A stretch of DNA of 64,000 nucleotides from Limnanthes douglasii subsp. nivea (GCA_036936605.1 JAUPFV010000002.1:200221273-200285272); one strand, 5' to 3'. Shown: positions 22,295 to 34,424, numbered from the stretch's first letter. Numbers and translations are program-made. The notes: generated from the sequence alone by a model not told the origin.

Positions 22295-24085
22295 CCATAA
22301 ACACTCCTTAAGAAACCAATTTATTAGCTTGGTGGGTAACATTTTACAATTGTATAATTTAATTAGATCAAATTTATTTTAATAAAGATAAAATAATTGC
22401 TACTAAAATATTAATTTTTTTAAAGTCTCAAATTGTTTAAGCTTAATAAAATAATTTGGTTGAATGACTAAAAATAGATTAATTATATGGTTTTTGGTTC
22501 AACAATCACTACTAAATAAGGTAACGCATTTTTTTAAGGTTGAGTAATCATTATACTATCATTCTTTTTATCAATTTTTTTTCTAGAATTTACATTTTTA
22601 TTTTTCAAAAGATATGTGTGACCTACAAAATATTTTTAAGACAAATTTTATCTTCGAAACTTTTTTGTAATCATCTCACGCGACCATATTGGAAGTTTAG
22701 ACTGGTATTCAGATACACCGTTCAAAATCAAGCAGATACTAAGATCGATTTTGAATTTTTTGAGAGATGAGAACCGAATCACAATAAAAATTTGTTATGG
22801 AAACAACTTTTGTAACGATTGAGGAGCAAAAATTCGAAGAAGAAAAACAGAATGATGAACAACGACAATTTTAGGAACATCAAGAATAGTTGGAAGAGCA
22901 TAGAAGCCACTTGTTACAAGATCCCGCTCGGTTGAATTTTAAAAAGGAACAATTTTTTAGTCGATCAAATAAGGTCCGTTCTAAAATCTAAAATGATGAT
23001 AGCATAAGAGATTTTGATGAGGATGATGACGCTAATTGTGAGTCGTTACGAGATGAAAGAAATTACTGAGATCACCATTCTACGAGGAATGAGCGTAGAA
23101 CAAGGCTTCATTACATTCCTTCGAAATTAAGTAATTACACCACAATTAGTTTAAAAGAAATTTGTTTGCCTCTAGTGCGAGGGCTATCGTGAAAAAGAGG
23201 GAATTCTAAAAGAAATTAATATTAGAAGAAACATTTTGACCGGTATAAGAATTCTAGAAAAGATCGAGGCTCTAAGAAATTATATGGCTCTTCGATTAAA
23301 AGGGAATATGCATCTGAGGTTAAAGATAGACTGGAAATTTAGGGGAAAATAAGACATCGACAAACAACAATTCAAATTCAGCAATGCGTTGCACCGATTC
23401 TTACAACCCCTATAGTTAACCAACGACAAAAATATCAGCCGAGAGGTTTGTGAAACCACAGCTTCATTTATAATTGTAATAGTTTGTTTGTAAATCCTAT
23501 TGATCACAATCTTTATACCACGATTTACATATGTCTGTGAGGGCATCAATACCGTCAAGAACATAACTGGAGGCAATCTCTTTTTTCGAAAGAAATCCTG
23601 GCAAATACCTTCTGAAGCATTTTGAAATTTAAAAACTTGAAAAGTTTGATGGGAGCAAGTCATCACTCAAAATTCTTCACAAAGAGTAGGGGTTACTGAT
23701 AAAGGGAGGATTTATCCTATCGGTGGGTCATACCAATGTGATATCGGGCTAAATTGGTCCAATATATGTCTTGTAAAATTGGCCAAATAAATGTGTAACA
23801 TTGAGGGTATTTTTTTGTAATAATGAGTAAATATGTTTAAGCTTGGTAAAATAATATAGTGGAATAGCAAAAAATGAACCAATCATGTGGAATTTGGGCC
23901 TAATACCATTACTATATAAAGTAATGTATTCTTTTTAGGAAAGGTGAACAATCATTATTCTATTACTACTTTTGACAAATTCTCTCTACAAATTCACATG
24001 TTTCTCTTCCCAAATATGTGTGTGACCTACGAAATATTCTTAGACCAATTTTCTCCTCGTGTATTTCTGGAAGTCATCAATAACT
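22295..24085 (+). mobile_element. Small LTR retroelement with gag-like relic
   Basis: The segments 22430-22690 and 23836-24075 are diverged direct repeats. Both run from GTTTAAGCTT through an ACCTA(C/A)(A/G)AAATATT word (22620 and 24028), and the similarity extends weakly upstream. They fit the LTRs of a short element. The right copy appears to begin near 23698 with TGATAAAGGGAGG. The 1.0-kb interior holds a charged, broken frame (next entry) and no polymerase, so this is a non-autonomous or deleted element. Ends and target duplication are not resolved. Confidence 0.6.
22795..23460 (+). pseudogene. gag-like charged relic inside small LTR element
   Basis: A readable frame from about 22823 gives a Glu/Lys/Gln-rich helical head (EEQKFEEEKQND), then FFSRSNKVRSK, an acidic DFDEDDDANCE stretch and RDERNY, then an Arg-rich segment with LHYIPSKLSNYTTISLKEI. 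Stops interrupt it. Such charged proteins occur at the start of plant Ty3/gypsy gag regions, but no capsid motif or zinc knuckle is seen, so the label rests on position between the LTR-like repeats. Confidence 0.35.
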
Positions 24086-24089
24086 ATAA

Positions 24090-25260
24090 AACCTTATTGA
24101 ATATTTTTCTAGCACTAAAAAAATACAACAAATAAAACACTATAAGGTAATCAACTGCTACGGCTATATCAAAATACAAGAAATTAAAATATATGCGTAT
24201 AAAAACTTTGCTCACTTTTAACTTATGATTTTTTGCAATAAGTAAAATGAATACATAGACATACTAATTGATGAATGGTTTAATAAACTAAAATCTACAA
24301 GTATACTTAATTCATTTGTAATGTCAAAGTTTAACTCACCATGTTAAGTAGAATAATATAGTGTAATTACGATAAATTTGTTAGAACAACCATTATATGT
24401 CTTGTACAAAATAGATTCAAAATTAAAACGAGACTAATATTTCCCCAATTTCCAATAAATTCATAATTATCATGATTATAAAAATAGTAAGATTTGAATT
24501 TGTTAGAATGCTGGTAAAAATAACTTGTGTGCACCATTTCATTCTTTTGGAAAAATATACATGGTAGAGTGGTTTTAGTCGAGAGATGTTAGAATTTTAA
24601 TGTTATTTTTCTATCGACTTAATAAAACAAATACTAATAAAAATTTAAGAATGGCTTAGTTCTCTAAACCACCAAGGTAAAAATACCATATATGTTACTC
24701 TCTAGATTTAGTATGAGTAATTTTCCTAAACGAACATCATGGTGAGAAATATGATTGCAATAACAACATAGATGAAAAGTTCCTAACTCAACCTTTGTGG
24801 CCTAAATATTTGTTTTCGCAAAAATTTGTGTGCGAGACTATATTAGTTAATTATGGAGGAAAGGGAGAGAGCTTTTAACTGTGTAAAATATTTTATTTCT
24901 TGGATGATTTTTACATCATGAATAGACTGATATTTATGTAGAAATGGAGACACACCATAGGTGTACTATTATTTTCTTGAGATTATAATTCACAATTATA
25001 TAATGTGCAATACTAAAGTACGACGTTTTTAGTACATTTGATAAATAATGGTTTCTGTAAATTCATGGGCTAAGAACCAAGTCCTTGTTGAGTTCAATAA
25101 GATCAAATCCAAGTCCATGAGTATGTATACCCAAACCAATTCAAGAGTAAGTGAGTTATGTGAACAAAATTTAGTTCAACTTAACTCACTGTACTTGTCC
25201 ATCTTACAAACCCTATCATCTTTTAGATTTAAGTCATCTTCTTTATCATTGTCTTCGGCT
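24090..25260. other. AT-rich intergenic stretch
   Basis: Nothing recognised. A 74-codon frame at 25048-25272 is Ser-rich and matches no family known to me. Confidence 0.4.
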
Positions 25261-26348
25261 AAAAAAATATGATTAGTCCTATTTGTTTGCAACTTGTCTC
25301 ATTTTAGTCCAACATGTTCACTTTAATAGTAAATTGGTCCCCAATGTTTCCAAAAATGCTACAAATTAGACATCATCAACTCTTTTAACCAAATTATGCC
25401 TAGTGTTTGTAACCAAATTATACTTTTTAACCATCTACGTTAGCTTCCATGTAGAGTTAAAAAAATCTGATTTGGCCCACATATTAAACCAATCCATTTT
25501 AATTAAAAACTTAAATCAATTTCAGTAAGTTACATCGCACGTGACTTACTCAATGATATTATTAGTATTGTATTCATATATATACCGTCAATATATTAAA
25601 TCCTAAGCAATGTGGGATTCTTTAATATGTTTCTCACCTTCGACGGTATTTTGTTCCTTGTTTTTAAGATAATCGTATATTTTCATCAACTGAAAAATTA
25701 TGATTTTTCTTTTATAGAGATCTTACATAATCGTTACTTCTTATAGTGATATTTATTTAACCCCTTTTTTACTTACGCTTACATACTTGTTAGGATGCAA
25801 TTTGACCATGTTTTTACTTACCCCGACAGAACATCTAGATAGAAGATCATGAAAAAATAGTTATGCAAATTAACTAATAAGTAGTAATATTCTAAAGAGT
25901 AGAAAACACTTTAGTTAAATGTAAAACATGGTCTTCCTTCTGCATTCTTTCTGCATTTCTTTGGTGAGTAGATACTACATGGTTGCTTGCCAGATGTGTT
26001 GACCTTGATAATAAAGTTTGAGGGCCTGAAAAAAGCATAAGCAAATTATATAACCACTTGATAATGCCATATATACTTAACAATATAATTTTTTTAAATG
26101 TAAATATAAACACAATGTGGTTTTAACTTCAACCAATAATAAGTTTATCAAACAAGAAGTATTGGAACAAAGGACTAAATTTTGAACCTCATAAATAAAA
26201 ACCAAATGAATACCTCAAGATAGAATAATCAACAACTTTCAAGTCTATGAAGATATACAAATCACAAACCAAGTTGAACTTTTAGGACGAAACCCCATAA
26301 GAAAACACAAATTGTATTATAAGCTAAGAACTATATAATTTAACTATA

Positions 26349-26349
26349 G

Positions 26350-26389
<40 letters not shown>

Positions 26390-26390
26390 A
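26349..26390. repeat. (TA)n microsatellite
   Basis: A run of about 40 bp of alternating TA in copy A. In copy B the same site (35641-35660) has only a few TA units, so the tract expanded or contracted after the duplication. Confidence 0.95.
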
Positions 26391-26504
26391 TACATCCAAA
26401 AGAGGAAACAACTTCACGCATATTATCACCGATGAAAGATACACCATTGCACTAACGTAACTTCACTTTATTCCAATTAAAGAAAGATGCAACATACAAG
26501 TATA

Positions 26505-26930
26505 GGCTTTGAACAGTACATCGTCCCTCGACTATCGTGTTTGGTGTCAAATAGTCCCTTGACTTTCAAATGTCCGTTAGCAGTCCCTGAACTATCGCAT
26601 TTGGATAAAGTTAGTCCACCAGATCCTCTGATCCATGAGAGGCTGCGACCTGTCACCATAGTCTCCAGAGTTTTGTTTCACCACTAGTCCCTTGAGTTTA
26701 GTTTTCCGTAATATTCTACATTTTGGGTTTGACCTAAACTCAAGGGACTAGTGGTGATACAAAAATCTGGGGACTATGGTGACAGGTGGCAGCCTCTCAT
26801 GGATCAGAGGATCTGGTGGACTAACTTTATCCAAACGCGATAGTCCAGGGACTGTCAACGGACATTTGAAAGTCAAGGGACTATCTGCCACCAAACGCGA
26901 TAGTCGAGGGACGATTTACTGTTCAATGCC
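26505..26930. mobile_element. 426-bp foldback MITE
   Basis: The left arm (from 26505, GGCTTTGAACAGTACATCG) and right arm (ending 26930) are inverted repeats of roughly 200 bp meeting near 26715, so the whole element can fold into one long hairpin. It is flanked by tacaagtata at 26495-26504 and 26931-26940, a 10-bp target duplication (8-10 bp depending on where the ends are set). Copy B has the empty site at about 35760-35775. Arm length and duplication size suit a Mutator-type or hAT-type MITE. Short frames on both strands are mirror images of the arms. Confidence 0.9.
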
Positions 26931-27599
26931 TACAAGTATACACAAACCAAGAATAAAAAACTTTATGTCATCTAAATAAACACAAACAAATAAGTTAAAC
27001 ATTAAAAAATATATGTATAATTATTTTGTAGGATCATAAGGAAACGAGTAAGGAATGGGTCAAATGGGAAACACATATTAAAGAATTCCACATTGCTTAA
27101 GAGTAAATATTTTATATAATTACAATATTAAAATTTTCACCTAGCTAGTAATGTGGGATTGTAACTCACTAAAAGTAATTTGGATTTTTTAATTCAAATG
27201 GGCTTGATTATTAGGTCGGATGTATAAAGTTTTTTTAATTTATATTGGCTGAATTATTAAGTAGGTTGGATTATTAAGTGGGTCGAGATAGATAGTGGGT
27301 CAAATACTTGGTAAATATAAATATTTATTTTTCAATAAGTTACCGCGTCCAGGTCATCATCCTACGTGGAAGTTGACGTGGATGATAAAATGATATAGTT
27401 GGATTAAAAGAGTTTATTATGTCATGAAGGACTAGATTGTAGTATTTTTGGAAACATGGGGGACGGGTATATTAAAAAAGTAAACATGGGGGATTAAAGT
27501 AAGATAATTTGGAAACAAATGGGTTAACCCTATTTTTCACCTGTTATCTTCCTTTTTTTCTCTTATGTTCCATTGTTCTTAAAATCCAGCATATTGATA

Positions 27600-28390
27600 G
27601 TCTTCACAAAGCAGGGAAGTAACGAGTCTTAGTTTACCTCGGAGGAAGACAAATCGCAAATTTTAAAGGTGTTTTGTCAGAAAGTCAGCGATTTGGTCAT
27701 GAGATGGGACGTAGCGAATCTCAAATGACTTTTAAAGCACATGGTCTCATATAAAGTGTAGATCAAGCTCAATATACTTTGTACTGGCATGAAACATATA
27801 AATCTAAACTAAGGAGCTCATGTATAGGTTGTCACACCAAATGAAAAGGGGCACATTTACCATAAATCGTATTTCAAATAGTAGAGAGCATAGCTAAATC
27901 AACTCAAACAAAAGATTGGCTAAGGTTCCATATTCTGACTTGGTCGATGAGCGAGCGATGATGTGTTGCTTCTTTGAAGAATATAAAATTATGGAGTCTC
28001 CAAGATAGACACAGTAATTCCCAACAAAATATCATCATCGAGAGAGGAGGCCCAATCAACTTCGGAAAAACCTTACAACCGGAGATGACAACTGATTTTT
28101 ATGTGAAGACCGAGTCATCTCAAATCAGATAAGCAACGAAGTAACCTTTTTAGCTTTTTCCAGTGTACATGTGTAGGTTATAGTTGGAACTGACTTAATT
28201 TATTGACCAAAAAGGTAATATATGGCATTGCATGAGTCAAATATTATAACGCGCCTAAAGTACTTATGTACTTTGTAGGTTTTATAAGAGGAGAGCCATC
28301 AACAATTGAATTACTTATGTATTTATGTAGTGTGAGGTATATACTAGCCAAGTCGCGATAAACCTATATTCCAAAAAATAGAAGAGTGAC
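27600..28390 (-). pseudogene. Copia RNase H relic, copy A
   Basis: On the minus strand the copia order continues from the RT part at 28915-29480. ALYLTHAMPYI and VNKLSQF-like words (28200-28260) are followed by GNYCVYLGDSIILYSSKKQ and ARSSTKSEYGTLANLLFE (about 27900-28030), then CDN, a HASTKYIELDLHF word, VPSHDQIADFLTKHL and FLRGKLRLVTS (about 27600-27760). Stops are few, but all frames are broken somewhere. The element was split by the LTR element starting at 28391. Confidence 0.85.
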
Positions 28391-28913
28391 TGATATATCC
28401 CATAAATTCCAAACAAAAATATTTTTTATTTTATTTTATTTTATTCAAATATCTTATGTATTTAAATAAAATCTAATTATATTAAGATTTTATTTGCTTT
28501 TATTTTATTTTATTTTAAAATATTTATTTTATTTCCTTGTACTATAATTTAGGGTTTTGAGAAGCTCTTTTATAAAGCCTCATATGCCTTAAGTTATTTT
28601 AAGTTTTTAGAATAATATATTTTTTATCACTGAAAATTTCATTCTTTGTTACCCTTAGATTAGGGTTTTATCATGTTACCCTTAAATTAGGGTTTCATCT
28701 ATTGTTTCTTCTTATTCAATTTATGTCGCGTCATCAGTTTGGTATCAGAGCCTCAGTTCCTGCATGTGTCTAACGCCTGATTTTTCTGATTCAAGGTTTA
28801 AAAAAGAGAACAACACACATGGTCATGAAGATCGGGAAGATCGTTTGAGTATGAGGGGACATACCAACCGTTTCAATAACGATCGTATTGATCAGTTGCT
28901 GAAATTAGTAAAG
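28391..28913 (+). mobile_element. Small LTR element remnant, copy A
   Basis: The 5' LTR (28391-28736) ends in TCA and is followed by a primer-binding site TGGTATCAGAGC (complementary to initiator Met tRNA) at about 28740, then the start of the internal gag-like frame. The sequence then jumps at about 28914 to copia RT sequence. Comparison with copy B shows that about 800 bp (rest of the interior, the second LTR and some copia sequence) is missing here. Confidence 0.85.
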
Positions 28914-28914
28914 T

Positions 28915-29480
28915 AATTATTTTAGCCATAAAGTAGAACATAGAGTATTCCACTCTTGAGTTTCTGAAACCTTCAATCCAGTGAAATATCCATAAGTATA
29001 GAGTACCAAGCTCTTGGAGCTTGCTTAAGCCCATATAGAGCTTTATGAAGCTTGCGCATATGTGTAGGATTCACAGAAAATTTGAACCCTCATGGTTAAG
29101 TCATTTAGATATCTTCATTTAATAGCCCATTCAAAAATGCATTATTCATATTAAGTTTCCTAATATTCCATTTTTTAAGACAACAACTGTAAAAAATATC
29201 CTTATTGTAGAAGTTTTGATTACCAGGCTGAAGGTCTTAGAGAAGTTAATTTCACGGGTTTAATGGAACCCATTGGCAACTAATCTTACATTATATCATT
29301 AAACAGACTCATCCAAATTATGTTTAAGGTTGTACACACACTTACAACCTACAACATTTAGGCTAGAGGACCGAGGAAAAAGGACCATGTCCTGTTTTTT
29401 ATAAGGGCATTGTACTCTTTCGGCATAGCTTGAACCCACTTAGAGTCCCCGAAAACCTCTAGAAAATTTAATATTTTATA
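28915..29480 (-). pseudogene. Copia reverse transcriptase relic, copy A
   Basis: Minus-strand frames give the start of copia RT: an LNVVG(C/Y)K-type strategy block, a THEIDFS-like word, an IRMILTVVVSKKW-like block, FLNGLLNEDIY-like and KLHKALYGI. The catalytic YVDD part was removed by the deletion at 28914 and survives only in copy B. Sequence above 29480 is not recognisable as copia. Confidence 0.75.
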
Positions 29481-30589
29481 TCATAGAGTAGTCAACAATG
29501 GTTGTAATACCAATATAAGTAGTATTTGGAAATAAAGATATGTCTGCTCAATAAAAATGAAGTAAAGTATTTAAGGACTACAATAAAGAAGTTAGAATTC
29601 ACTTATATCTAGTGATGATAATCCATGAGATATTATTTATACATATCATAGAATATTTTACAAAATGAACATTTAGACACTTATAAATTTCATTGTAAAA
29701 ATTTAGTTCTTTTCAATGCTTCAATTTCCAGTTCTTTTTAAGTTGATTCAATCTGGAATTGATGCAAAATAAGACTTTATTACAGCTAAGGGAAATTCTA
29801 AATTATAAAAACAAATTATAAGAGCGTAAATATTAACACAGACTTCATGTTTTCCAATCTCAGTTAAGTTGAGATAAGATTAATAAGTATTGTTCACATT
29901 AAACTTTAAACAATAATAACAACTATTTAGTCTTGACCACAAAATAGACTTACTATTTAAAAACAATATTATAAGGATTAATTATATTGCACAAAGTTTA
30001 CAACTTTTGTTAAGCATAATCCATATTTCAATTTAAACATCTTTAAAATAATGTTGATTTATTATTATCTTATACCTCTTAGAGATCTATTGTTATCTTA
30101 TATCCCTTAGAGATTTTTGATGGATTGATACAACTCCAACCATCATATTTTCTTTTTGTTGTTAAGACACATTAAACTATCAAAATTAAGCACTCATAAA
30201 ACATCTTTATAGATAATAGTTATTTATTGTTATCTTTATATACATTTTAGACATATTTGATGGATTAGTACAGTTCCGATCATCACACTTTTTCATTATT
30301 CAGAAGATAAATTAAATTTCCAAAATTAGGTAATGGTAAAAAAATCTTTATTGATAACGGTGGCTTATTGTCATCTTATAATTCTTAGAGATATTTGATT
30401 GGATTGATACAATTTCAACCATCAAACTTTCTTGTTCACAAGACCCATTAAATTGTCAAAATTAAGTGATGGTAAAATATCTTTGTAGAAATTAGCGATT
30501 CATGTATATGAGATTTGTAAAATAAATTATATAGAGCGTTGAAGCCAACCACATTTTCTAAGGATTACAATAAATTAATTTAATAATGC

Positions 30590-30621
<32 letters not shown>

Positions 30622-32640
30622 ATTGAAATACTCTGACAAATATATACATTTTTATCACAAATTCAAATCATATCTATCAAAAATAGATCAACAAGCTAGT
30701 AAATAAAATGCTTCGAACCTATTAAGTATTCTAACTATTCATATATGTCATGGATAAATCAAAAGAGAATATACCAAATAAAGAAAATCACGTACAAACA
30801 AAATGAAAAAACTCTTTAAAAAAATGTTAGGATGTTATTAGTAAAACGTTCATATTCATGTATAACTATACATATTTATTTTGTTCATGGATATCATTTA
30901 GTCCTAATATGCACATGACGGATTTTTAATGTTTAATTGTGGACTATTATAACAAAAATAAAAATTGATGTAAGATTATTCAGTTATGATATTCTGAAGG
31001 TCTTACAACAAATAGGTTTCATTCAATGTAAAAAATTGACCTTTTGAGAGAGTATTTATTTCAGATTTTTCATATGACTCTTTTAAGATAGTCATTGTAC
31101 ATCTTGCACACTTCAGAAATTAAGCTTCATTAAATGAATATTAAGATCAAGTCTTTATGAATAGTAACATTAAGAAAACTTTATATGTATGGTACAACTC
31201 AATAACTCTATTAATTAAGAACTATAAGTTAAAAGTTAATTGGTCCATAAGAAGATTAACAGATTTAAGAATCATATTGAAATATAACAGAGTAAAAAAC
31301 TTATAGCAATTAGAAGTTTATCTATGATATTCAGTTTAAATTTCTTATTAGTTATAGTCTATCCAAAAAAATTATCTTATTTGGTTTTTGAGATTAATTT
31401 AGTAGAGCATTATGAACTTTATAGATTTAATTTGAGTGTATTGAGATTTGAATTTATTTTTTGTTTGAATTACCATAAGTTATAGTGACTTATTGCATGC
31501 GACCAAGAAATTTATATTCAAGAAATTAAGTGTGATATTTCTAGGTGATGCGCATTATGTATTAAGGAACCAAGAATCATGAGGATCACTCTTGATATTT
31601 TGTAAGTTTTATCACAAAAGACATACATTAAGAGTATGCTAAAGCATTATGGAGTAGAAATGAAAAACCTCTGATTTGCTTGAGGTGATTAGAGAAAACA
31701 AATATTATGATTCAACATCTCAAGACTAATTTGAAAATTTAGGGGATACAAATATTCCTTATGTTTTGACAATTGAACAATTGAACAATTGATGTATTCT
31801 CAATTTTATTTAGGATATAGTTTATAATTCAAATTGTAACTTTATACTTAAGTATTCGATGGATGGATTGTTGTATAATGAGACTTAACTCGTCTAATAT
31901 TCAGTATTAAACATCGCATAATAGCGTAAAAAAGTCATACAATTAAGGAGATCATTTAAGTACACGACTTTATAAGTTAAGTGGATATTAAATCAAAACA
32001 TGTAATTTAGACCTGCGTATTTTATGAGAATAAAATATACAACACTCAATGCGTACTTAATAACATCCAATAAAGGACAAACATTCAATTCTTTATTATC
32101 AAATAAATAAGGATTAATCAAATAAAACAAACTATTTTCATTCAATTATTGAGATTATAGTAAAGTAGAATTATTCATCTTTTTATTTTCACCTCGCTCT
32201 ACTAAGATTTAATGCCCAAAGTCTATCATGAATACAACATTCATATGCACATTTTTACTCCAATGGATATTCAGATTCGGTGAGAGTGTTGTTTTGATTT
32301 TAGTTTTGGTTTTCAATTTAGTTTTGATATTGTATTATTATTTCAGATTGTACACATATAATAATTTGAATAATATAATAATTCAGTTTTGCTCTTATTC
32401 CTTGATATTGAGCGATCTCAATGCAATAATGTAGTACCAGTTGGAAGTTGACACGTGTTGATTACAATGGTGTATCATACTCTCATTCTACACTAAATGG
32501 GAAGTCATTATTCATTAATGTGGTAGTTATCAATGCATTTATTGTAGAACCATTAGGAGGTCGTAAGACATGGTCTTATCTCTTTGGTTCATTATTGACT
32601 ATCATTTGACATGAATAGAAATTCAAACAATAATGCAAAC
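29481..32640. other. AT-rich noncoding part of copy A
   Basis: No gene seen. It contains the repeat array at 30060-30490 and a (TAA)n run at about 30599-30621. About 780 bp here (about 31219-31996) is missing from copy B, and about 760 bp of B (about 40517-41277) is missing at about 30905. Confidence 0.6.
30060..30490. repeat. Tandem array of roughly 130-150-bp units, copy A
   Basis: Three diverged units start near 30086, 30213 and 30365. Each contains TTATTGTTATCTTATA, then a TTAGAGATATTTGATGGATTG-like stretch, then CCATCA and a (C)AAAATTA(A/G)G word. The same array is in copy B at 39690-40115, so it predates the duplication. Confidence 0.8.
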
Positions 32641-32658
32641 AACAATGTTTCATAGTGC

Positions 32659-32877
32659 CCCCAAAGGGTAGTCGAGTTGGTTGAGTATGGTATTCTTATG
32701 ACCAAAAGGTCATGAGTTCGAGTCCCTCTACATACGCTTTCTCGGCTGAGCCTGTCACCTTGTGTGGTTTACCTTCTGGCGTTGGTTTGCAGGCTATCGC
32801 GTCAGACTGAGGGTTTACCCTGTGCGCACTCATTACACTCTGAGTAGCGGCTGCGGGTTCCCTTCGAGAAAAAAAAA
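32659..32877 (+). mobile_element. tRNA-derived SINE with intact target duplication
   Basis: The head has polymerase III promoter boxes: an A-box-like AGTCGAGTTGGTTGAGTA (about 32670) and B-box GGTCATGAGTTCGAGTCC (about 32707). A body of about 150 bp follows, ending in a short A-run. The 18-bp sequence aacaatgtttcatagtgc flanks it at 32641-32658 and 32876-32893. Copy B has the uninterrupted site near 42215-42235, so the insertion postdates the duplication. It is not a functional tRNA gene: only the promoter half is tRNA-like. Confidence 0.93.
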
Positions 32878-32910
32878 CAATGTTTCATAGTGCATAATTC
32901 AGATGGATAC

Positions 32911-33184
32911 GATTTAATACATTCGAATGATCCAAATAGAAGATTATAAGGAAATTTTAAATTTAGAATGTCTAATCATATATAAATACAAAATATTAAG
33001 ACATATTGCTACCAGTCCCATTAACTAATGTTGGTTGTAATAACCCCGATTTAATACATTTGAATGATCCAAATAGAAGATTATAAGGAAATTTTAAATT
33101 TAGAAATGTCTCATCATATATAAATACAAAATATTAAAACATATTGCTACTAGTCTCATTAACTAATGTTGGTTGTAATAACCC
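32911..33184 (+). repeat. 137-bp tandem duplication, copy A only
   Basis: Units 32911-33047 and 33048-33184 are near-identical, both running from GATTTAATACATT to TTGGTTGTAATAACCC. Copy B has a single diverged unit (about 42254-42395). About 80 bp following the second unit in A is missing from B. Confidence 0.92.
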
Positions 33185-33916
33185 AATAATGATTATGGTC
33201 GTTACAAGGGCTACGACATCGGAATACTGTTTATAGTACAACCTAAAAGCCAAATAAATAAAGATAAGCGAAATTATATTACATTAAAAAAATAGGACTT
33301 ATAAATAATTTACTGAATTATATTCTATAAATATATATCTAAATAAACCCTCATTCAAATAAACAATATTTCAGTTAATCAGGAATACTCTATCCAATCT
33401 GCCGTTTTTCTCTTTCTAGTTTTCTTTAGCGACTCCATCAATATAATTTTCAGAAACAGTCTACTGGGCAACTAGTCTAATTGTAAAAAAAAAAACCATC
33501 ACTCACGGGTCTCTATCCATCAAAGAAAACCATTGTCATTTAATACATCTCTATACATGTACGAATAATTAGCAACTTAGAATCTTTTTGTGATTCATAA
33601 AATCAAAAGTAGCAATTAGGAAGAGGCTACTGCAACGTTATTTAGGAAAATTGTGACTAAAACTTGATAAAAAAAAGGGCTCCCAATTTCCGAACATAGA
33701 TGTTGGCTTAAGAATTCCTTACAAAAACTCCATTTCACAGGCTAAATGGTAGAAGTATGCCATATATCAATTATAGGAAACTTTTATTATAAATCACACA
33801 ACAAAAAATTCACAGCACTCGTAAAAAAGAAAAAAAAACATGAAATACATTGACTGTAAGAGCGTAGTGTTTATAACTCTTACATCACCACACCAGGGTA
33901 ACACCTCCAGACCCAG
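33185..33916 (-). other. Downstream flank of NOI exons, copy A
   Basis: Matches 42400-43040 of copy B. Minus-strand AATAAA at 33783-33788 (42922-42927 in B) could be the poly(A) signal of the NOI transcript, so part of this is probably 3' UTR. A short minus frame at 33794-33982 runs across an insertion boundary and is not a gene. Confidence 0.45.
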
Positions 33917-33921
33917 CAACA

Positions 33922-34424
33922 TGTGAAGAATAAACTTCATCCCATAGAGGACCCCCAATCCCACATTGCTAATAAGGACCATAAAAGAGTGTATATAAGT
34001 GTGAGCTCACCTCAACTAGCAAGAGGCCTTTTGGGAGTACACCCAAGAGCAAATCCGTGCGCGCCTACGAGCGCAAAGCGGACAATATCTTGCTAGTCAG
34101 TGAGGTCGGTCACACGCACTCGCACCCAATTCTAACATGGTATCAGAGCCATATAAGGCTTAACCGCCGCAGTTCCAGCAAATTACTGGGATAAAGTTTA
34201 AGGGGGAATGTGAAGAATAAACTTCATCCCATAGAGGACCCCCAATCCCACATTGCTAATAAGGACCATAAAAGAGTGTATATAAGTGTGAGCTCACCTC
34301 AACTAGCAAGAGGCCTTTTGGGAGTACACCCAAGAGCAAATCCGTGCGCGCCTACGAACGCAAAGCGGACAATATCTTGCTAGTCAGTGAGGTCGGTCAC
34401 ACGCACTCGCACCCAATTCTAACA
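33922..34424 (+). mobile_element. Intact TRIM retrotransposon
   Basis: Two direct repeats of 216 bp (33922-34137 and 34209-34424), each starting TGTGAAG and ending TCTAACA, differ at one base that I can see. The 71-bp interior begins with primer-binding site TGGTATCAGAGC at 34138 and ends in a purine-rich AAGGGGGAA. It is flanked by a 5-bp target duplication caaca (33917-33921 and 34425-34429). Nothing is encoded, as usual for terminal-repeat retrotransposons in miniature. Copy B has the empty site near 43048-43056. It sits in what would be the 3' UTR of the orphan NOI exons. Confidence 0.95.

Larger units (their letters stand above)
25265..27545. mobile_element. Non-autonomous element with long inverted repeats
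   Basis: About 190 bp at 25270-25455 reappear inverted at about 27350-27540. The ends share CCTATTTGTTTGCAA versus CCATTTGTTTCCAA, then ACTTTAAT, then CATGTTTCCAAAAATACTAC, then AACTCTTTTAA. Long inverted ends of this type fit a Mutator-like (MULE) non-autonomous element. The interior encodes no transposase. The right half, from 26166, is included in the tandem duplication, so a second right end lies at about 36120-36315. No clear target duplication was found. Confidence 0.65.

Noticed and set aside
23280..23666. 128-codon minus-strand ORF
   Set aside because: Antisense to the gag-like frame of the small LTR element and without recognisable content.
32660..32730. tRNA gene
   Set aside because: Only the promoter boxes resemble a tRNA. 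A non-tRNA body, an A-tail and an 18-bp target duplication identify a SINE.
33794..33982. 62-codon minus-strand ORF
   Set aside because: It crosses the boundary of the TRIM insertion and lies in probable 3' UTR; absent in that form from copy B.
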